Positions 37,717-48,560 of a stretch of DNA of 64,000 nt are shown here, piece after piece (positions within the stretch are counted from its first letter, which is position 1; the number at the start of each line of letters is the position of its first letter). Position numbers and translations under genes: made by a program. Source of the stretch: Cycas panzhihuaensis (taxonomy: Eukaryota; Cycadophyta); the NCBI GenBank assembly GCA_023213395.1, contig CM041465.1, forward strand, positions 239,513,741 to 239,577,740. The letters are read 5' to 3'. The notes under the pieces were generated by a model, which did no database searches, had not been told where the DNA came from, and saw only the letters and a list, made by a program, of their open reading frames with translations.

Positions 37717-38123
37717 GATTTGCCCTCACCCTATCACCCAAGTCTTGGGCTGTCATACATATCACTTTGCGATCTGTTCGTACCTCTGAAAGCTAGCTGC
37801 TAACGAGGTTAAACTATGATGACTACTAGGTTTATTCATTTACCCTTTTACTTGGCATTATCATGTACTCCTCTTTGCATTTTTACGATAGGGGCAACCC
37901 CCTCATCCTTCTTAGCTTCTAATTGATTCTCAGGTGGCACATAGATAGCCCCTATGTTGTCTCTACCTCTGTCCTCATATCCACGCATTTTGCCATAACA
38001 CTTGCCAGCACCCTTAGCTCTTATTATGATCATGATTTATATATATACATAGACATGTGCTACTGATAGTTTTGTTGCCAGCATTCGCCATCGCAATATG
38101 CTTCTGAGCAGTGAGGCTCTACT

Positions 38124-38136
38124 GCTAAGGGGGCAG
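38124..38136 (+). other. Polypurine tract of element B
   Basis: CTAAGGGGGCAG directly precedes TGTTTCCTG of the 3' LTR. Confidence 0.8.
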
Positions 38137-38597
38137 TGTTTCCTGACTATCAGGAATGGATACGGACAGGTCGACTTAGGTAAGCACAGGTATGCTTCTT
38201 CCTTGTCACCTCTACTATTTCTTTGGAAAGGTTGATAGAAGTGTTACCTCATTGCATGACTGCTTAGTTCATTTGTATGATCACTTTGCATTTGTTGCCT
38301 GGTCATGCTGCTTGTCGTATTATGAGCCTATGATGACCTAGTGGGACCAACCTTTCTACAAGGTAGGCATCCCCATAGTACTCTACGATCCTCTGCACTG
38401 CCTCCACACCACCTCAAACTCCATTTGATTGGTATGACACATTCATGCCCTATTTTTGAGCTCTTATTACCTCGTTTCTCGGATATTTAGCCATTAATGC
38501 TCCTCTTACCTTTGTCCCCATGCCTTCTCGACTGTCCTAGCCACCTGGATAGGGGGGCTAGCCCCCTTAGGCCTACCATATCACCTCTTTAGGCTCC
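38137..38597 (+). repeat. 3' LTR of element B, first segment
   Basis: Starts TGTTTCCTGACTATCAGG and follows the 5' LTR (8231 on) until GCTCC (38593-38597), where D is inserted. It resumes at 53685. This copy keeps the ancestral TG start that the 5' LTR has lost. Confidence 0.93.
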
Positions 38598-41357
38598 TAG
38601 ATGTGCGTATATGGGATAACCACCTAGCTACGTAGGAATAGCGAGGATGATCTATGATAGTATCGAGGTGCAGATAGAAACCTACAAGCAAGGCAAGTAC
38701 CACACAGGGTGCCCCGTGCATCGGAGCATGAGTTCGAGACCTGCAGATGATACCCAACTACCTAAGAGTGGTTACCCACCTCAAAGAGGAAGGGGAAAAG
38801 TGAAAGATAGCCTGGATAAATTTAGGAGGAAAGTCCTCCCACCCTTGGGTGGCCGAAAGGGAAGGAAGAGAATCCTTGGGGGTTTCCCTATGGCAGAGGG
38901 AAACGAGTGAGAGCAAGGCAGGCAAATAGCCTATGGCACAGTTAGGATCCTCTTGGTTATTTAGTTAAGCAAATAGAACCGAGGAAAGAGGAAGGGAGTG
39001 GGAATGGTCAATCGCTCTAAAATCTCCCTTTAAGGGTACAACCCAAGAAAATGAAAGTGCTAAGGTGGACGCGCAAGTAAACCAAATCAAATACGATAAG
39101 CCAAGGGAGCAAAGGCAAGGTTTACAAACTAAGGGGAAAGGCTAAGGGAAAAACTTCCTAAGAGCCCTTTCCTAAAATAGGTATGGTATGTGAGATATAC
39201 TATACAAAATGCAGACAAAAAGAGTTGATTCCCTTTTTCTTTTATGTTGTCTAATTACTACTATGCAAACCTTTTTAAAAGAGAGAGAGTGAAATGAAGC
39301 AAGGGTGCATACCTGGGCTGAGGGCGCAGTCGATGTGGTGACACTTCCGCGAGATGTCCAAATCGTTCCACGAAGTAACGATGGAGGGTCACGGTAGGGT
39401 GAAGCATGGGGCTTCTTTACCTTCCCCAGAAAGCGACACTAAAGTGCCGAAAAATGAAAAGGAAAGCAATAGTGGAAAATAAAATGCTATGATAAAATAT
39501 AAACAAATGCACTTACCCAGGAGAAAGAAGGGAGGAGAAGTTGCTCGCATCTTCCTTTTAGCTGCAAGTAAGCATAAAGATTCCCTTCCGGAGAAAGGAG
39601 ACTAGCAACAAAAGAAGGAGTACCAAAAACATATATATATGCATATGCCAAAACTAAATCTCTATACATATATGTTAGTACTCATGAATCATAAGGTTGC
39701 AGCAATAAATTATAGTCAAAAATACCCAAATGGAAGGTATGTAAATAAGTGAGCGTCGGAGTGACCCACCTCCCGTAAAGGGTAACCCTACCCTCCCTCA
39801 AGAAGCCACAGGGCAGTGAGGGTATGGATGTATAGCTGGCTATAAACAGGGGCAGCAAAAGTGTAAAAGAGCCCAAGGAAGTCCTTGATGAGCCAGAGTG
39901 CTATAGGAAGAAAACTGGCCCATTGAGAGAAGGGTTAAGCTAGGAAGATTTTTTAGGGCTTATGCGTTGCCTGGATGAGAGAAATGGGCCTACAAACCAG
40001 TGTTGCAACAGGTGCAAATGCTAGTTTTAGTGACTAGAAATGGTCCTCTAATCCTTTGCCCACTCCAGGGATAGCACATGGGCAAAAGAGGAGGGTTTGG
40101 AGGGTGGAAGCCTATTAGGGTATGCAATGGTGGTACAATATCCACCCAACTCTATCCCAAACCCTATGGAGTCCTCTTCGGCTGCTATCCTGGGCATGAA
40201 ACGCAGGAGAAGAGGCTCAAACAATAGAGAAAAATCAAAGAGAAAGCAAGGAACAAACTCTTGAAACAAGGAGAAGAAAACTAGTGATGAACATACACAA
40301 ATCTAGGCATAAATTGAGCAAAGAAATGACTTTAAATTAATAAATACCTCGAGAGAAAGTGGGGAGGCATTTGCCTCTACAAAAGCCTACTAAGAAGAGG
40401 CTGAAAAACCTTAGAAGAGGCTGAGATACAATAGGTATGGAGCCCCTGTTGAGGCAGCTAAGGGAAATCCTACTTCTGGGACCACTCGGTGATTGCCTAG
40501 GCAAAGAGACCCTAAAATCAAGGAGGTCCTCTCCGGGGCATGCAATGAGCTGTGAGGGTATCATAGTGAAGCTAAGGAGTGCTGTACGCAGAGGAGCAGT
40601 TGCAGGTCCTGGAAATGTAGCAGAGCATAAGAACAGAGCAGAGAGCAGGGCGTTTTTCCTTTGTATCCCTTCCAAAGAGAGCTAAAAGATCTAAAAAAAG
40701 AGTTGAGGAGAGCTTAAATACTCAGCCCCAACCCTAATTGAGTGATTAGGGCTCAACTGGTGCTAAGGTGGGTTGAAGGGCACGTGGCAATTCTGCAATA
40801 AATGTGAGAATTGCCACAGCAGTTTTAAAAAATAAAATATAATAGTTGCACTATAGTACATATTGCAGCATCAAAGAAACATCACAAAGACCACAAAATT
40901 TATCAAAGCAAGGCCAGAGGGCTAAATTGGCCCAAACAACTAGCCAAGGCTATAGGCCAGTGTACTAGGAGGCTGGCAGGGGGCGGGCCCACCTGCCCAG
41001 ATGTAAACAACGGACCAAGAGCCACAAAAAGGTAATCATAGGACTCAAGGACATAATAAGGAGACTAAATGGTGATAAATCAACATACGAGTAATCATCA
41101 CATGAATCAAGTAAGCCTTAAGGGGAGTAGGGAAGATTGCGGGAAGTGACACAGCCATCGAGGTGCCACACTTACTAGGAGTGTGCCCCCTGCTATAGTC
41201 GTCATAGGCTAAAGAGATGTAGATGGTGCAAACCATCTATAAAAAACATATAGCATGCAAGTAAATACTCCTCATAAGAAGCGAAAGTGAGGTCAGAAAT
41301 ATACCTACACTTACCTGAGTCAACCTCTCTGTATCCATTCCTGGAAGCCGGGAAACA
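38598..41357 (-). repeat. 3' LTR of element D
   Basis: 2760 bp. The terminal TGGATGCG has decayed to TAGATGTG at 38598. G-box CACGTGGC at 40781-40788 and TATTTAA near 40714 lie about 60 bp apart. The U3 palindrome is badly decayed here (40850-40920) compared with the 5' copy. Confidence 0.93.
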
Positions 41358-41370
41358 CTGCCCCCTTGGC
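41358..41370 (-). other. Polypurine tract of element D
   Basis: Minus strand GCCAAGGGGGCAG next to the 3' LTR, identical in its core to that of C. Confidence 0.8.
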
Positions 41371-41776
41371 AGCAGAGCCTCGCTGCTCGAAAGTATGGTG
41401 CGATGGTAAATACTGGCAATACAACTATTAATAGCACATGTATATGTATATATATAAATCATGATCATAACAGGAGTCAAGGGCATCAACGAGTATTGTG
41501 GCAGAACACGTAGATATGAGGACAGGGGTGGAAGCCACATAGGGGCTACCTATGTGCCACCCAGGAGTCGACTAGAAGATGAGAAGGGTGAGGGGGCTGC
41601 CTTCCATTGCAAAAGGATACAAGAGATGTACACGATCAAGTAGGAGAAATAAGTGAACCAACTGGTAGTTGCCATAGTTTAACCTCGTTAGCGGCTAGCT
41701 TTTGGAGGTGTGAACAGATCGCAAGATGATGCGTATGATGGCATGGAACTCAGGTGACAGAGCAACCAGACAAGTC

Positions 41777-42199
41777 TCAGGGGCGGTCAATAAAAAGAGG
41801 GAGGCAACGCTTAAGGATGAGGTGAACGAGACTATCTATCTTAGCATTGAGGGCCCAAGGAATGTGTCAAATATCGACAGACTGAAAACAAGCCAGGAGG
41901 GATCTGGTGGTTGAAGCAAGGGCTCTTAGGTGAGGGCATCGCACCTGGTAAACCTGGGTGAGATGGGACACCATAACCTGGGAGTCACAAAGAAGAATGG
42001 TCAATCCATGATGGAAATAGAGAGCATCAGTAAGAGCCTCAATAATAGCTGTGTACTCAGCTTCATTATTAGTAGCCTCCAGGAGGAAGACCCCAGAGTG
42101 CAGGATGTCATGTCCGAAGGAGCTGCAAAGAATCCATGCAGTGGCAGAAGGCCCAGGGTTACCGCAGCTTCCGCCATCGGTAAAAATGTAGAGAGACAT
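41777..42199 (-). pseudogene. aRNH of element D with intact catalytic residues, one stop
   Basis: A 140-codon frame from ATG 42199 to TGA 41777-41779. It reads MSLYIFTDGGSCGNPG (first Asp), LEATNNEAEYTAIIEAL (Glu), LLCDSQVMVSHL (second Asp) and AKIDSLVHL (last Asp), so all four acidic residues of an RNase H active site are present. The only internal stop is a TGA at the place where C has a Gln codon, before HIP. The upstream frame is open to 42334. RNase H of this type is thought to help remove the RNA strand during reverse transcription. It diverges from the antisense PMD gene; the spacer between its ATG and the PMD TATA box is about 520 bp. Confidence 0.88.
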
Positions 42200-42724
42200 G
42201 AGCGACAGAAAAAGTCCTGGTAATAATAAGCAATAATGAAGTGAAAAGAGGCTCGAAAGGCAAGTAATAAATGGCTGCGAAGGATAGGAGGACCTTGCAA
42301 TGAGGCTACCTAAGGACGAGAGCAGACTATCCAACCACTACCTGAGAGTGGGCATAAAAAGGGCACCCTGGGGTACCAAAGATTGCTTCAGAAAGAAAAA
42401 CATGCCCCCGAACAGGGGAAGCATTCCCTCTAGAGGCCCCAGGGGCAGGAAAGAGCTATAGAAACAGGTCCTGGATGGCAAAATAAGCCAAATGAGTATA
42501 AACTCAGGCATGCACGGGGGTGGAATGCAAAACGAGATGAAAGGGCCCTACGAAAAAATGCATTGGCAGGGTGCCATAAATGCATCTGGAAGAAAGAGCG
42601 AAATGAAGGCTATGGGAGCGCAATGGGAGATAGGGCTAGAAGGCAAAGGTGATCGGGGGTACGAGACGGTCTAGAGGGCTGTCACGAGAGCTAAACTGGA
42701 GACAGTGCCCATCGGAGCCCTCGC

Positions 42725-42734
42725 CTATATAAGG
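42725..42734 (+). promoter_or_regulatory. TATA box of the antisense PMD gene in D
   Basis: CTATATAAGG preceded by GGAGCCCTCGC, matching C (17319-17328) in sequence and in distance (about 170 bp) to the predicted ATG at 42899. Confidence 0.7.
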
Positions 42735-42898
42735 AAACTTGATGGAAAACGAAGTCATTTTCATGGGCTCTCGAGAGAATCTAGAGCTATTCCCTTATGC
42801 AACAGAGCACCACCCAACTTTAGAGGCACGTGGAGGGAGATCAGACCGTTAGATCAGAGTAAGGAGATAGCCATTGAGACCGTAGGAGTGAGATGACG

Positions 42899-45320
42899 AT
42901 GGCTAGGCTAGATCCAGTGAGTGGATCCTATAAAACCTAACCCATTTCATGATTTTAATTTCATTATTTTTTGTGTTTTTCATGTAGATTTTTAGGCCCC
43001 ATATGGGCAAGAAACGACCTCTCGGAGTCTGAATCAGACCCAGAAAGAGGCGGGATTGGGGCATTAGGCAGCCCTGGTCCCGGTGGGCCCCACTATGGCC
43101 CACCCAGAAGAATTTTTTATTTTTTCATGTAGAAAACCCCCCCTTTTTGGGGGGGGGGTACCGTTAGCACTATGACAAAGATCACAGTGCTGCGATCTTT
43201 TCCACAGGGCCTTGATCACCATGGGACCCAGGCCAAACTCTGTGGTACCGCAAAGTTTGGTGCAGTGTGAAGGCAACACTACGAAAAAAAAAGGATAGGG
43301 GCATGAGGGGCCCCAAATCTTGATCAGATGGAACTGAGAGATAGCCTAGAGGCCGAGAGATGAGTGTAAGCTAGGTTCTGACTAGTTTTCGTGGTGCTTG
43401 CAGGCTGTGATCACAGTAGACAACCATGAAAACATAGGGATGGCTATATTAAGTTTCATATAGATGATGACTCAGGAGGATAAGGGAGCCCTATGGAGAT
43501 GTGGCCTACTAAAGGTCATGAGGATGCCTTAGTATATGTCAGACCAGAGGCTATTAATAGACATCATGTCACACTGGGATTAGAGAAGGCACGTTTTCCA
43601 CCTACCCCAGGTGGGAGACGTGACAGTGACACTGGGGGATATTAGACCAATACTAGGAGTGTCGATGACTTGGAGGCCGATAGCACTGGGAGCACTGCCT
43701 AGCAATGAGGTAGCACACATAGAGGCAGTGATATTCTTTACTGGAGCAGACAGATGAGAGAGGCGAGGGGTTCCTCTCTAGGCTATTGTCATGTCAAGGA
43801 TTCCTCGAGTAAGGAAATTGATTACTTTGTACATTATATTCTGGGTTTCCTAAAAACAGAACTATAGGGACATCCCTAGGGTATGGATGGATGTAGTGCA
43901 CTATTGCGAGGCTGGCAAGAGAATGGACTAGGCTACCCTGATACCGGTGAACATCGTCGCACAGCTAGACACCATCAGGGCAGTAGGTCAGGGAGGGCTA
44001 TCATACAACACATTGTTACTGTGTTGGTTTTTTGATCATTTTGGGCTAGTGGAACCAGTGGGGGGACCACACCCTATTGCAGAGTGGGCCCTGATGGTCC
44101 ATAAATGGTAGACTAGACTTAGAGGGATAGAGGACCATGCCCACGTCTGATGCTTAGTGGAGGCTATATTGCTGGACCTTCTCACCATGACAGACTGTAT
44201 AGTAGATCCATACAGGGCAGTGAGGTGGGACAACGATGATGAGGCAGGTGGAGCCGGGGTACTCCTAGGAGATGATGAGGGCAGAGACAGAGGAGATGGG
44301 GTCATCCCATCATGACCTGTGGGAGAGGTAGGTCCATCAGGGACAATAGGTGGAGGACCAGGGCCATCCGAGACTGTCGGCAGAGAGGCAGGCCCATTAG
44401 GAGCTGCTGAGGAGAGCAGGGGGCTAGTGACACTAGCCCACAAGCTATGGATCGTAAGAAGATACGAGGAGGTGACAGTAGAGCCAGTTCCAGATAGGAG
44501 AGAGGCCCTAGTAGAGGAGGTACCAGAGGAGGAGGTACCGGCAGCTGGCAGAGCACTAGAGGGGGGGGTAGTTGCCCGAGTCGAGGAGCCAGCTGCTGCA
44601 CCAGGTGAGACATAGTCATTTCTTATCGTCATTTGATTGCCACACACATATAGTTTGATTTTGGTTTGATTTGATATCCACAGGCATGTACTAATATGTG
44701 GCATGTTGGCTCGTAGGTATCGCAGAGATTCGGTAGTTAGTGGAGGCTATGGTGAGAGAGATGTTCTCTCAAGTATATGGAGAGGGGCAACCACCCATCT
44801 AGGCTGAGGATGCACCTAAATCGGCCGGTGCCCACATAACATCATTCATCCCATTGGAAAGGGCGAGGGATATATGGGCTATAGAGTCCTAGGAGTATAT
44901 AGCATTCAGGGGATGGCTGCAGGGAGAGATGGACAAGACTTGGGGCGAGTGAGACGCACTGCAGAGTCGCGTACAGACTCTAGAGGCTCAGGGAGGAGCA
45001 AGCAGAGAGGCAGAGAGCAGGATTTGGATGGCAGTCCTAGAGGAGCATCTCTGAGGGATGGAGGAGAAGTTCCAGAGCATGGAGGAGAGACTCCAGGGAG
45101 TAAAGGGTGAGAGAGATCATATCCAGGCTCGATACGATCAACTGGTGGATTAGGTGGCGTTGAGGTCAAGCCGGAGCAGGACACATACCTACATAGTGGC
45201 AATGACACCGAGGAGGCCATGTGTTGAGGGGAGTGAGGCATGGAGCTCGCGGAGACCTAGGAAGAGCCTTAGAGGGATGTGGTCCCCAGGAGAGGGATCA
45301 CACTAACCAAGAGATGGTGC
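42899..45320 (+). pseudogene. Antisense PMD gene of element D
   Basis: Predicted exon 1 is ATG 42899 (MARLDP), donor GTGAGT at 42917. Exon 2 begins after an acceptor near 43403 and carries RHVFHLPQVGDVTVTLGDIR (43587 on), RIPRVRKLITL, AQLDTIRAVGQGGLSYNTLL, CWFFDHF and EWALMVHKW, then an acidic/Pro-rich linker (VEPVPDRREALVEEVPEEE). A 112-nt GT-AG intron (44605-44716) precedes a long coiled coil: QSRVQTLEAQGG, EKFQSMEERLQGVKGERDHI. B and C share the intron position. Stops are few (for example TAG in the HKW-TRL block at about 44109). It is the most complete antisense gene with promoter. No function can be stated; nuclear or silencing-related roles of other PMD proteins are the nearest guide. 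Confidence 0.75.
43137..43260. repeat. Three palindromes in the antisense-gene intron of D
   Basis: A CCCCCCC-TTTTT-GGGGGGG hairpin (43137-43158), AAAGATCACAG-TG-CTGCGATCTTT (about 43178-43201, one mismatch) and CCAAACT...GTGGTACCGC...AGTTTGG (43233-43260). They sit in the same order as in C. Confidence 0.75.
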
Positions 45321-45936
45321 ACTAGGAGCAGGGCAACAACGGGATATTATTCATGCATTTGGTTTTAATAGGGGAAAGCATGGGCCTCCAGGGGGTTATA
45401 TATATAGAGTCATATGATTGTACCCCCCCTGCAAGGACACCAGATTCCTACAGAGGATGTACCATGCCATATGTATGACATGACACATGATTTTGATGTA
45501 TATATATAGACCGGACAATTGGTGCCCCATTTTGATATGTATGTTTTGTTATGTGATGCATATATTTCCTTTCATGCATGGCCATATACCTAACAGGAGT
45601 ACACATGACCACCATGAGTAGAGGTGATAGACATATGTGGGGTTAGGAAATAGGGTGGCATGCATGTCCATAGAGGAGCATAGTAGGATATGCAATGGAA
45701 ATACTGAGCAAGAGGGGGAGTAACAATACTCTAGAGCATCGTCCTAACTAGGGGATGCCCAAATAGGAGGACAAGGTCCCAAGGAAAAATGGGAACAAGG
45801 GTTCCGTGGGAGGAACTGGAAGGAAACAAAAGAGGCCATTCTAAATCATCATTCCACCCATGGCTGGGAGGAATAAGAATGAACTTAAGATGGTAGTTTA
45901 GGCTCATTTTAGAGCGAGGGTGAGGTGACGGCAAGG

Positions 45937-48560
45937 TCACGAGTAAAATTTCTTAAGGAATTTCCTATTAATGGCTTTCTCAAATTCAAGACCCTCCAGG
46001 GTGGCGATCCTATAAGCGTCGTTACCGAGGATCTCGATAATAATGAAGGGGCCAACCCATCTGGGTTTGAATTTGGTCAAACGATCATGAAGGTACTCTA
46101 ATTTGAGGACTTAGTGCCCAGGAAACAAAGGACGAGAATGAAGATATTTATCGTAGGTCCTTTGTAAGCGAGCTTTGGATGTCAGGTTAGCCTGGTAGGT
46201 GGCTAAACATCTCTCATCTAAAGCTTCGAGGTCTAGGAGACGAGCCTAGTAGATCGACTCCTCATCGATGAGACCCTGAAGAGAAACTCGTAAGGAGGGG
46301 ATCTCCACTTCCAATGGGAGTACCACCTTAGTACCGTAAACTAGGGAGAATAGGGTTATTCCCGTGGCAGGGCGGATAGAGGTGCGGTAAGCCCACAAAG
46401 TGAAAGGGAGTTGAAGGTGTTAGTCCCTTTGAGACTGAGTGATAGTGTTCTTTAGGATATTAACGAGAGTCTTATTAAATGACTCAACCTGACCATTTGC
46501 CTAAGGGTAGTAAGGAGAGGACGTTTTGTAAGAGATTTTGAATTTCTCAGAAAGCTCATCCATCTCCTTGTTACAAAAGAGGGTTTCATTATCAGTTATC
46601 AGGATGTCAGGAATCCCAAAATGGTAAATGATATGCTGGTAAACGAAGGTAGCTATCATTTTACCAAGAGTAGTAACTAGAGGAATGGCCTCCACTCATT
46701 TGGTAAAATATTCCGTAGCAGTCAAGATAAACTTATGTTGCGACGAAGAAGGTGGAGAGATAGCCTCGATGAGGTCTAGCCCCCACTGGGCAAAAGGCCA
46801 TGGAGATATAATGGAGTGAAGGGCCTCAAAAGGCACATGGGAGATGTTAGATGCTCCTGGCATCGCTGACACCTCAGGGAAAATGCATGGGCATCCTTGA
46901 AGATGGATGACCAATAATAACCCATATGCAAGATCCTCTGGGCCATGGACTGGCCCCCAAAATGTCCCCCGTAAATACCGTGGTGGCATTCGTGGAGTAT
47001 TTGGTCAGCTTCGTCAGTGGTGACATAGTGGAGGAGGATCCCATCGAAGGACCTCTTGTACAATACTTCATCCATGAGGAAGTATTACCTAGCAGAAGTC
47101 CAGATATGAGATCTAACTTTATTACTAGCATCAAGGTAGTATTGCTACTGCGTAAGATACTGTACAATGTCGCCATACCACTCGTTGTCGGTGAGTGGAT
47201 GGGGAGAGACGTCCTAGATGGTCAAGATGGACTCATCAGGAAAGGAATCATCAATTGGGGCATCGAGAGAGTTAGGAATAAGGGCGTCAAGATGGACTCA
47301 ATACGAGTGATGACATTTGACACAGAAGAGTGACTAGTCTCACCAATGAGAGAGGTTCTAGAACGTGATCTAGAACGGGATGGGTACAACCTACTAGTGC
47401 AGAGGAAAGAAATGGGGTGAAGACAATCCTCATCCTCATCATGAGACTCATCGTCACTAAACGAGATGAGGTACCTGTAGCTTCCAATACCAATAAGAGC
47501 GAAGCACGTGAGACTAAGAGAAGAAGATGCAGGATCTTCTTCGGTGTGAAATGGATTAGGTATACCAATGGAGCAAGCTGAGGCATGAGTAGAAGGGCCT
47601 TGGCTTGCCTGATTGATAAGGCAAACTTATTTGCCAGGTGGGAGTTCATAGGAAATAACCCTCATTTGTCCATCATGGACGAATATAAGTTGCCCCCAAA
47701 GGGTCGAACATATAGATCCCATCTGGTCAAGCCATGGTCAACATAAGAGAAGGTTGTAGTCAACGTAAACGTCGAGGACTACAATGTCAATGAGGACAAT
47801 CTTGTTCTCGAGAGTGAGCAGAATTATGACAGATCCCAATGGGGTCTTTTCGCTACCGTCGTAGCCTTGGCATCACCATGGAACAGGTTCCAGGGCAGAA
47901 ATACCAAGCTCTTGCATAACATGCAAGGGCATAGCATTCACGGAAGAACCATTGTCAACAACAGTCCTTTGCAAGGTATAGTCAGGTGTATCAATGGTAA
48001 ATAGTAAACGGGAAGTTTCACTGACGTTCCCTTTCACACACAGGAGGAAGGTCCTTAAGATCAAAAGAAATAATAGGTTCACGACTTTGGGTGATACCCA
48101 AAGCATGGATGGGTACATCATTTGATCCTAAAGTTTCCAAAAGGAGAGCCCGTTACTCGGGATAACTCCTCAAAACATCCATCAAGGACATTCCCGTAGT
48201 GACAGTATGGAGCTCGTCAACGATAGAGAAGGGCTTACCCTTCACAGTAGGTTGGGCAAGTGCCCTTAAAAAATTGTAATGACTAGGACGCACGGGAATG
48301 GCCTTAGGAAAAGGAGGCACTTCAGGAGGAGGGTTCTCTGGAAAAGGATAAGAAGGAGTAGAAGAAGAAGCACCAACTGCTTCTTTGGTGGCTTGAGACT
48401 GAGTAAGGGCATACAAAGGAGTAGCCTCAAGCATTTGGATCACCTTCTTTCCCTTATTCTGGGACTGCGAAGGTGAAGGAGTGCATTGGTTAGGAGAACA
48501 TGAGGGAGAGGACGAAATCTGGATGCCCTTCCCTTTATCATAGGAAGGACGGGAATTCAA
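45937..48560 (-). pseudogene. pol of element D with RT and RNase H deleted
   Basis: Starts with the PR linker (VIQMLEATPLYALTQSQ), then protease with TLQRTVVDNGSSVNAMPLHV (48121-47873). The post-protease spacer with HASTCSIGIPN-type sequence runs to about 47300. There it joins directly to the spacer normally found after RNase H, so roughly 1.8 kb holding RT and RNase H is absent. Integrase follows: zinc finger HECHHGIYGGHFGGQSM and RCQRCQEH (47000-46850), core with TATEYFTKWMEAIPL, ILITDNETLFCNK and a conserved Glu past 46500, then the C-terminal module to TGA at 45937. A few stops and frameshifts remain. Confidence 0.9.

Noticed and set aside
44036-44704. 222-codon minus-strand ORF in D, Ser/Pro/Thr-rich
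   Set aside because: It is the shadow of the antisense PMD gene: the plus strand gives the conserved domain and linker, and the minus translation is low-complexity and absent as a frame in C.
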